64,000 nt of DNA from Robiginitalea sp. (GTDB taxonomy: Bacteria; Bacteroidota; Bacteroidia; Flavobacteriales; Flavobacteriaceae). Below, piece after piece: positions 58,742 through 64,000 of this stretch; the first letter of the stretch is position 1, and each line of letters begins with the position of its first letter. The notes beneath the pieces were generated by a model. That model ran no database searches, was not told where the DNA came from, and saw only the letters and a list, made by a program, of their open reading frames with translations. The stretch spans positions 20,512-84,511 of the forward strand of contig JAHECA010000014.1 of NCBI GenBank assembly GCA_024642005.1, given 5' to 3'. Position numbers and translations under genes: made by a program.

Positions 58742-59950
58742 TCAGGCCCGCACGATCGATTTGCTGATGCGGCTGCTTGCCAGCCGGGCCGCCAGAATAC
58801 CCAGCAACACGATAGTGGCCAAAACCAGCCCCAGATTTTCCCAGTTCAGTTCTACAGGGTAAGCCAGGGTAGGGGTGATCATCACCCACCCGAAAAGCAG
58901 CTGCGAACCGATGAGCAACACCCCGATCAGCACCCCGATTGCGCCTCCTGAACTGGTGACCAGCACCCCTTGGAGGAAGTAGATTTGCCGCAATTTCGGG
59001 AGGGAAAGCCCCAGGGAATAGAGGGTTCTCAGGTGCTCCTTTTTGTCGAGGATCATCATGATGATGGCCCCCACCACGTTGAACAGCGCGATAATGAGCA
59101 CCAGGGTAAAGATGAGGTAGGTGGCCAGGTTCTCGGTATTGAGCATGCGGTACAGGGTCTGATTGAGTTCCTGCCGGTTTCTTGTGGTAACCCCGGGCCC
59201 CAGGATGTCGGCTACCGCGGCCCGAACGACGGGCTCATCGGCCCCGGGGGTTAGCCGCAGATTCAGGCCCGAAATGCGGGTGCTGTCGCGCTGGAGCAGC
59301 GCCTGGACCAGGGGCAGTTCGGCAAACACGTATTTCTTATCCAGATTCTCCTCAATCTGGTATATGCCGCTTACCACCAGGGCCAGTTGGTTGTATGGCT
59401 GGTCGCCCAGCCCCTGAGGTGACAGGTTGCCTTTTCCGGGCTTGGGAGCGAGCAAGATAAGCGGACTGCCGTAGTCGCCAATACTGAGGTTGAGCTGGTT
59501 GGCGATGGTGCGCCCCACCACTCCCTGCTGGTTGGTCAGGTCGTACAGCCCGATAAAAACAGTGCTGTCGATGCCGGTGGTACGGTTATAGGCACTGTCT
59601 ACCCCCTTGATATAGGCAATCATGCTCTTTTGCCGGTGGGTCAGGTACACCCGCTCTTCCAGTTCACGCGAATAGGAAGCCAGGCCGGGCAACGCTTTCA
59701 GGGCGGCCTCCTGGTCCGGGGCCAGGGAAAAGGTCTTGCCGCTGGCGGGCAGAACTTTTAATTGGGGATCAAAAGTGTTGCTGAACGAAAGGCTGAACGA
59801 CTTCAGGCCGGAAAACCCGGAAAGGACGATAAAGAGCGCCGCCGAACCGACAACGATAACCCCGAAGGTAACCGCATTGATGATATTGACGGCATTCTGG
59901 CTGCTTCTGGAACGAATGTATCTCCGGGCGATATAGAGCGGAACATTCAC
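58742..59950 (-). CDS. LolC/FtsX-type ABC transporter permease
   Basis: A 402-residue inner-membrane permease of the LolC/LolE/MacB type. One N-terminal helix (FGVIVVGSAALFIVLSGFSGLKSF) follows the characteristic RRYIRSRSSQNAVNIIN start. A large periplasmic domain (residues about 50-265) comes next, then three C-terminal helices (TLVLIIALFNVVGAIIMMI, ..GVLIGVLLIGS.., LVLATIVLLGILAAR). The start is GTG 59950, 3 nt after the rbfA stop, so the two are coupled. No ATPase gene lies next to it; in flavobacteria the ATPase is often encoded elsewhere. It probably moves lipoproteins or similar molecules toward the outer membrane. Confidence 0.87.
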   Translation of the reverse strand: MNVPLYIARRYIRSRSSQNAVNIINAVTFGVIVVGSAALFIVLSGFSGLKSFSLSFSNTFDPQLKVLPASGKTFSLAPDQEAALKALPGLASYSRELEERVYLTHRQKSMIAYIKGVDSAYNRTTGIDSTVFIGLYDLTNQQGVVGRTIANQLNLSIGDYGSPLILLAPKPGKGNLSPQGLGDQPYNQLALVVSGIYQIEENLDKKYVFAELPLVQALLQRDSTRISGLNLRLTPGADEPVVRAAVADILGPGVTTRNRQELNQTLYRMLNTENLATYLIFTLVLIIALFNVVGAIIMMILDKKEHLRTLYSLGLSLPKLRQIYFLQGVLVTSSGGAIGVLIGVLLIGSQLLFGWVMITPTLAYPVELNWENLGLVLATIVLLGILAARLASSRISKSIVRA

Positions 59951-59953
59951 CCC

Positions 59954-60346
59954 TTACGATTTTTTGCGGCGCGGCAGCAATTCGGGGTTTTCGATGGGGT
60001 TGTCGCCCCCCTTAAGCGATTGCTCGATCTGTTCGATGTATTCCAGGGAGTCGTCGAGAAAGAACAGCAATTCCGGGACCCTGCGCAGCTGGTGCCGGGT
60101 GCGCCGGGCCAGCTCGTGACGGATTTGCACCTGCCCTGCCTTGATGCCCTTTAACAGGGGGACAGCTTCTTTAACCGGAAAAATGCTCACGTACACCTTG
60201 GCGATGGAAAGGTCTGAGGTTACGTTTACCTTGGAGACTGAAAAAATCACGCCGCCCATGCCGCTGCCGGCTGCCGCCAGCCGCAGGATGTCGGCTATGT
60301 CTTTCTGGATGAGACCGGCTATTTTTTTCTGGCGCTGCGTTTCCAC
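59954..60346 (-). CDS. rbfA: Ribosome-binding factor A
   Basis: Small KH-fold protein required for late 30S maturation and 16S rRNA 5'-end processing. The sequence ETQRQKKIAGLIQKDIADIL, then VTSDLSIAKVYVSIFP and IRHELARRTRHQLRRVPELLFFLDDSLEYIEQIE, match the family closely. At 130 residues the length is normal. The start is GTG 60346 (the track start at 60361 is another GTG six codons earlier). A promoter-like TATTTTTG ends only 4 nt before this GTG, so the mRNA could be leaderless. Coupled with the permease gene downstream. Confidence 0.93.
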   Translation of the reverse strand: METQRQKKIAGLIQKDIADILRLAAAGSGMGGVIFSVSKVNVTSDLSIAKVYVSIFPVKEAVPLLKGIKAGQVQIRHELARRTRHQLRRVPELLFFLDDSLEYIEQIEQSLKGGDNPIENPELLPRRKKS

Positions 60347-60350
60347 AAGG

Positions 60351-60358
60351 CAAAAATA
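60351..60358 (-). promoter_or_regulatory. Possible -7 element of rbfA
   Basis: TATTTTTG on the minus strand, ending 4 nt before the rbfA GTG. If real, transcription would begin at or within a few bases of the start codon. Confidence 0.4.
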
Positions 60359-60396
60359 CACACAAAAGGCGTACTTTTATTCCACAAGCCCCGGGA

Positions 60397-60804
60397 ATGC
60401 TGAAAATCGAACATATCGGGATCGCCGTTAAGGACCTGCAGCAGTCTTGTGACGTTTTTGAAAAGCTGCTGGGGGCGCCCGCCTATAAGATGGAAGAAGT
60501 GGCCTCAGAAGGCGTTCGCACGGCATTTTTCAAGGCGGGACCCAATAAAATTGAACTGCTGGAGGCCACTTCACCAGACAGCCCGATTGCCAAATACCTG
60601 GAAAAAAGGGGAGAAGGCATGCACCACATCGCCTTTGACGTGGCCGACATTCATGCTGAGATCGCCCGCCTGCTGGACGAAGGGTTTGTCGTACTGAACC
60701 AAACGCCCAAGAAAGGCGCCGACAATAAGCTGGTGGCCTTTTTGCACCCTAAGGGCACGAATGGCGTGCTGGTGGAGCTCTGTCAGGAAGCCCCGGAAGA
60801 ATAG
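60397..60804 (+). CDS. mce: Methylmalonyl-CoA epimerase
   Basis: Vicinal-oxygen-chelate-fold enzyme that interconverts the two stereoisomers of methylmalonyl-CoA in propionate metabolism, using a divalent metal. The start IEHIGIAVKDLQQSCDVFEKLLG holds the first metal histidine. KIELLEATSPDSPIAKYLEKRGEGMHHIAFDV gives the glutamate and second histidine, and GVLVELCQ the last glutamate. At 135 residues it is normal. It is divergent from rbfA; that pair of neighbours is common in flavobacteria as I know it. The weak TACTTTTA at 60372-60379 could serve as its -7 element. Confidence 0.93.
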   Translation: MLKIEHIGIAVKDLQQSCDVFEKLLGAPAYKMEEVASEGVRTAFFKAGPNKIELLEATSPDSPIAKYLEKRGEGMHHIAFDVADIHAEIARLLDEGFVVLNQTPKKGADNKLVAFLHPKGTNGVLVELCQEAPEE

Positions 60805-60945
60805 GCCCCGGGCCATACCCCCCAACCAGGCTTGCTAAGGGGGTCTCGCCCCCCCCACACCTCTTTGATGAATTCAATTCCCTATATTTAAGATGTCGCA
60901 ATACGCCGGCACACACCTTCAGCTGTATCTAAAATTCCTCCGCAC

Positions 60946-63612
60946 ATGGACAATCAATCGAATCGGATTAAAGAGTTGCAGGAAAAGCTCGACGAACTTT
61001 TAAAGCGGCAGGAACAGTTTTCAAAGGAAATCAGCGAGCTCAGGGAGGCGCTGCTCGCCCTGAACGACCCAATACAGGCCCATCAACCGGAGCAAATCGG
61101 GGAGGCCGCAGGCGAACCGGAAGGGGAACCATTTGGCGCGGCACAAGAGGCTGCGTTCACAACCACCCGGCCCCAGCAGGCAGAGTCGGCGCCGGAAGGG
61201 GTGACAGGCCCGGAATTGCCGGTACGCCAGCACAAATACTACCGCAGCCGATCCAAAAAAATACTGGGCGGGGTTGCATCGGGCCTTGCCGAATACCTGG
61301 GGATCAACACCGCTGTGATGCGAATCCTCTGGATTGTCCTGACCCTGCTGTATTGCCTAGGGCCGCTTGCCTATATCCTCCTCTGGGTCATCATCCCCAT
61401 TTCCCCTGTATCCGGCCAGGCCGGCAGGCAGGCCGCCCCGGCCCCTGTTGAACCGGCTTCGAAGGATACCGCTCAGGCAGACAGGCCCGCCCCCGCAGCA
61501 CCAGAGCCGAAACCGTCGCCAAAACCCGCCTCCCCGGCCGGGGCGTTTAATCTCGAAAAGTATATAGGTGAAAACCTGATCAGCAAAATCGGCATTGTAA
61601 TTCTGATCATCGGCACCGCACTGGGCGTGAAATATTCCATCGACAGAGACCTGATAGGGCCTGAAATAAGGATTCTCCTTGGGTATCTGGTCGGGGCCGT
61701 CCTCTTCTTTTTGTCGTGGAGGCTAAAGGCCAAATACGCAAATTTCAGTGCCATTCTCCTGAGCGGGTCCATGGCCATCCTGTATTTCATGACCTTTGCC
61801 GCATATGCATTATACGGGATGCTGCCCCAGTGGGCGGCATTTGCCCTGATGCTCCTCTTTACCGTCGCAACGGCCCTGGGCGCCATAAACTACAACAAGC
61901 AGATCATTGCCCATATAGGGATGGTCGGGGCCTATGGCGTGCCCTTCCTGCTCAATGACGGAACCGGGCAGCCGGCCGTGTTTTTCACGTATATCGCCAT
62001 AATTAACACGGGCATTCTCTTTATCGCCTTCAAGAAATACTGGAAACCCCTGTCGCTGTTTTCCTTTGGCCTCACCTGGCTGATCTTTTTCAGCTGGTAC
62101 GCCACCGGATTTGAAGCCGAACAGCACCTGGCCGAGGCCTGGGTTTTCCTCTGCCTGTTCTTCCTGGTTTTTTACATCACCTTCCTGACGTACAAGTTTA
62201 TCAGGAAAGATGTTTTTGACGTGCCCGACATTGCCTTGCTGCTTGCCAATTCGTTTATTTTCTACGGCCTGGGTATGCACCTGATTCAGGAGGCCTCCGG
62301 AGGGGTCGCTTATTTGGGGCTATTCACCTTGTTGAATGCCCTGCCGCACGCCCTGGCAAGCTATGTGCTGTATCGGTTTAAAGTGGCCGACAAGAACATT
62401 TTACACCTGTTCGTGGGCCTGTCGCTGGTGTTCCTGACCCTGAGCATCCCGGTACAGCTCGACGGCAATTGGGTTACCCTGCTCTGGGTTGCCGAGGCCA
62501 CCGTCCTTTTCCGGATCGGCCGGTCCAAAAAGGCACCTTTCTATGAAATGATTTCGTACCCCTTGCTCGCGGTTTCCTTCCTGAGCCTGCTTCACGACTG
62601 GGCAGAAGCCATCCAGTTGAGCTACACTATTGCCGACCCCGGGGTTGTAACCGCATTTTTCAACCCGGTGTTGCTCACCGCGCTGCTGTTTGTGGTCTCG
62701 TTGGGGTACATGAACTACGTGTTTTACAAAAACCCCGAAAACGCACCCTGGGGCGACAGGAAGTCTTTGGAACAGATTGTTTCTGTGGGCTTGCCGGCGT
62801 TATTGATACTTGTGAGTTACACAACGTTTGCCATAGAAATAGCGCGCTACTGGGATCAGGTGGCTGCGGCCCGGGGGGCACAATGGCAGGAGTCATCGGC
62901 TTTTGGAAATACAGCCGACATTTACGCGTTCAAAACCGTATGGTTGCTGATTTACAGCTTCTTTTATCTTACGGTGCTGGGGGCCATTAACCTTTATAAA
63001 TTGAAAAGTCGGGAACTGGGCAACGTGAACCTCTTGCTAAACGGCCTGGCCCTGGTCCTGTTTCTGACATCAGGCCTTTATAGCCTCAGCGATCTGCGCG
63101 AGAGCTACCTGTTTGCTGACTCATTTTACGAAAGCCAGGCGGGCCCAATCAACATTGGCATCCGCTATGTTTCCTTCGTTTTTGCGGGCCTCCTGCTGGT
63201 AATGAGCTACAAACTCAAAAACAGTGCCTTTATGGGGCTTTCCGGGAAGGACACCAGGACTGCGTCAGACAGCATCCTGGCCGTTGTGGCCGGGTGGGTG
63301 CTCACCAGTGAGCTGTTGCAATGGCTTGAGCTTGCCGGGGTTTCCAACACGTATAAACTATGGGTTTCCATACTCTGGGGGGCTTATGCCGTGACGCTCA
63401 TTGTTTTGGGTATCTGGAAGAAGAAAAAACACCTGCGCATCGCCGCCATTGTCTTGTTTGGCATTACCCTCTTAAAGCTGTTCCTGTACGACATTGCCCA
63501 CCTGAACACCCTGTCCAAAACAATCGTGTTCTTCACCCTGGGGGTTTTGCTCCTGGTCATATCGTTTTTGTACAACCGGTTTAAGCATATTATTTCAAAC
63601 GACGCGGATTAG
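60946..63612 (+). CDS. PspC-DUF2339 multispanning membrane protein
   Basis: An 888-residue membrane protein. It opens with a coiled coil (residues about 4-40, RIKELQEKLDELLKRQEQFSK) and a disordered linker. A PspC-type domain follows (about 96-155, KILGGVASGLAEYLGINTAVMRILWIVLTLLY), then a Pro/Ala-rich linker. From about residue 200 it is a DUF2339 domain with some twenty or more hydrophobic segments (FNLEKYIGENLISKIGIVILIIG at the start). Function of DUF2339 is unknown; PspC domains take part in envelope-stress sensing. Fusion of both in one chain with an N-terminal coiled coil is noteworthy. The gene stands alone, 142 nt after mce. Confidence 0.8.
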   Translation: MDNQSNRIKELQEKLDELLKRQEQFSKEISELREALLALNDPIQAHQPEQIGEAAGEPEGEPFGAAQEAAFTTTRPQQAESAPEGVTGPELPVRQHKYYRSRSKKILGGVASGLAEYLGINTAVMRILWIVLTLLYCLGPLAYILLWVIIPISPVSGQAGRQAAPAPVEPASKDTAQADRPAPAAPEPKPSPKPASPAGAFNLEKYIGENLISKIGIVILIIGTALGVKYSIDRDLIGPEIRILLGYLVGAVLFFLSWRLKAKYANFSAILLSGSMAILYFMTFAAYALYGMLPQWAAFALMLLFTVATALGAINYNKQIIAHIGMVGAYGVPFLLNDGTGQPAVFFTYIAIINTGILFIAFKKYWKPLSLFSFGLTWLIFFSWYATGFEAEQHLAEAWVFLCLFFLVFYITFLTYKFIRKDVFDVPDIALLLANSFIFYGLGMHLIQEASGGVAYLGLFTLLNALPHALASYVLYRFKVADKNILHLFVGLSLVFLTLSIPVQLDGNWVTLLWVAEATVLFRIGRSKKAPFYEMISYPLLAVSFLSLLHDWAEAIQLSYTIADPGVVTAFFNPVLLTALLFVVSLGYMNYVFYKNPENAPWGDRKSLEQIVSVGLPALLILVSYTTFAIEIARYWDQVAAARGAQWQESSAFGNTADIYAFKTVWLLIYSFFYLTVLGAINLYKLKSRELGNVNLLLNGLALVLFLTSGLYSLSDLRESYLFADSFYESQAGPINIGIRYVSFVFAGLLLVMSYKLKNSAFMGLSGKDTRTASDSILAVVAGWVLTSELLQWLELAGVSNTYKLWVSILWGAYAVTLIVLGIWKKKKHLRIAAIVLFGITLLKLFLYDIAHLNTLSKTIVFFTLGVLLLVISFLYNRFKHIISNDAD

Positions 63613-63661
63613 GGGGGCGATTGCGCTCGTGCCACCCGCCTTTCTTGCCCGGCAGATGTTG

Positions 63662-63689
63662 TTGCGCGCCAAAAAAAGTAGTAATATTG
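63662..63689 (+). promoter_or_regulatory. Promoter of the CAU tRNA gene
   Basis: TTG (63662-63664), 17 nt, TAATATTG (63682-63689), one mismatch to TAnnTTTG. It ends 15 nt before the tRNA 5' end. Confidence 0.45.
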
Positions 63690-63704
63690 CAGACCTGAAA
63701 AACA

Positions 63705-63778
63705 GGTCCTATAGCTCAGTCGGTTAGAGCATCTGACTCATAATCAGAGGGTCCCTGGTTCGAGCCCAGGTGGGACCA
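63705..63778 (+). tRNA. tRNA with CAU anticodon (elongator Met or Ile2)
   Basis: A cloverleaf folds by eye: acceptor GGTCCTA / TGGGACC, discriminator A, anticodon arm with loop CTCATAA, T-arm CCTGG-TTCGAGC-CCAGG. CCA is not encoded. The C4-G69 and C5-G68 acceptor pairs are features used by TilS on tRNA-Ile2, but elongator tRNA-Met of this phylum can look similar, so I leave the amino acid open. It is not initiator tRNA, as the first acceptor pair is G-C. Confidence 0.9.
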
Positions 63779-63790
63779 CACCAAGCAGCA

Positions 63791-63821
63791 AACCCCGCGC
63801 GAAAGCGCGGGGTTCTTTTTT
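63791..63821 (+). terminator. Terminator after the CAU tRNA
   Basis: The perfect 10-bp stem AACCCCGCGC / GCGCGGGGTT with a GAAA tetraloop is followed by C and TTTTTT. The remaining 179 bp to the window end hold no gene I can support. Confidence 0.93.
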
Positions 63822-64000
63822 GAGATCCGCCGTCAAAAGCTTGCTTTTGTAAGGCGGGAAACCAAAAAAGAACCTGCAGCCTGAATGGGCTGCGAGGTTT
63901 CTATTTGCAGAAGGGGCACTTCTCTGGTCGGTGCGCCGCAGGGCGCGCCAACCCAGGTGACTGGAAGAAATCGCAAAAGCCAAGCCCGCTTGCGCTTTCG

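Noticed and set aside
60830-60865. GGGGG/CCCCC hairpin after mce
   Set aside because: The stem is not followed by a T run, so I do not call it a terminator.
63744-63983. 79-codon minus-strand ORF ending GVVPPGLEPGTL
   Set aside because: It overlaps the tRNA gene on the opposite strand; the VVPPGLEPGT ending is the translated reverse of a tRNA T-arm and is a well-known false ORF.

Overview
The window reads as a chromosomal segment of a GC-rich member of the Flavobacteriaceae (Bacteroidota). The evidence is type IX secretion (T9SS) and gliding genes (a sprC-sprD-sprB-sprF-like operon), PorP/SprF-family proteins, an outer-membrane beta-barrel receptor with a carboxypeptidase-regulatory-like N-terminus, head-GIN DUF2807 and DUF4175 proteins, many lipoprotein signals of the form L..C, and repeated Bacteroidota-type -7 promoter elements (TAnnTTTG) lying about 14-23 nt before start codons. 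GC-rich marine genera such as Robiginitalea fit, but the genus is an inference. I see no prophage, insertion sequence, CRISPR array or rRNA.

Layout: 1-6.9 kb holds the end of a DUF4175 gene (cut by the window edge), an AlkB-like alkane monooxygenase, gltX, a Band-7/SPFH protein and glnS. 7.2-25.9 kb is one tight co-directional block: a 750-aa type-B-sorted Ig-like protein, a PorP-like protein with two C-terminal SPOR-like repeats, a 4465-aa SprB-type surface adhesin and an SprF/PorP-like protein. The gaps between these genes are 8, 0 and 1 nt. folB follows, then two tRNA genes with a Cys (GCA) anticodon; the second has C instead of U at position 33. 26.7-30.3 kb (minus) is rnr, a DUF2807 protein and a LysE-type exporter. 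A 600-bp AT-rich gap without genes then precedes rpiB, a CDF metal transporter and an ElaA-like acetyltransferase.

32.8-40.3 kb is a minus-strand run: rnpA, a C-terminal processing protease (S41), an exported PqqB-like metallo-hydrolase, a fructosamine-kinase-like protein, a PQQ-type dehydrogenase with a c-heme domain, a Gfo/Idh/MocA oxidoreductase and a small unknown protein. 40.4-43.5 kb (plus) pairs a GCS2-type carboxylate-amine ligase fused to CBS domains with an overlapping aspartoacylase/desuccinylase-like gene. 43.5-48.8 kb (minus) is a four-gene operon: MBL hydrolase, SMP-30/gluconolactonase-like lipoprotein, S8 subtilase lipoprotein and M1 aminopeptidase. 48.9-63.6 kb holds an RCK-domain cation/proton antiporter, lepA, a beta-propeller lipoprotein, an M28 peptidase with a PDZ domain, an outer-membrane receptor, a DusB-type tRNA-dihydrouridine synthase, a LolC/FtsX-type permease, rbfA, methylmalonyl-CoA epimerase and a large PspC-DUF2339 membrane protein. 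The window ends with a CAU-anticodon tRNA and a strong terminator.

Genes that appear to act together: the spr block makes and localises a very large cell-surface adhesin for gliding or attachment through T9SS. The GCS2-CBS and AstE-like genes form a putative ligase/hydrolase couple. The dehydrogenase, oxidoreductase and FN3K-like genes suggest sugar or glycated-compound handling. The MBL/SMP-30/S8/M1 operon joins two lactonase-type folds with two peptidases. All start choices and promoters come from reading the sequence; no database search was run.
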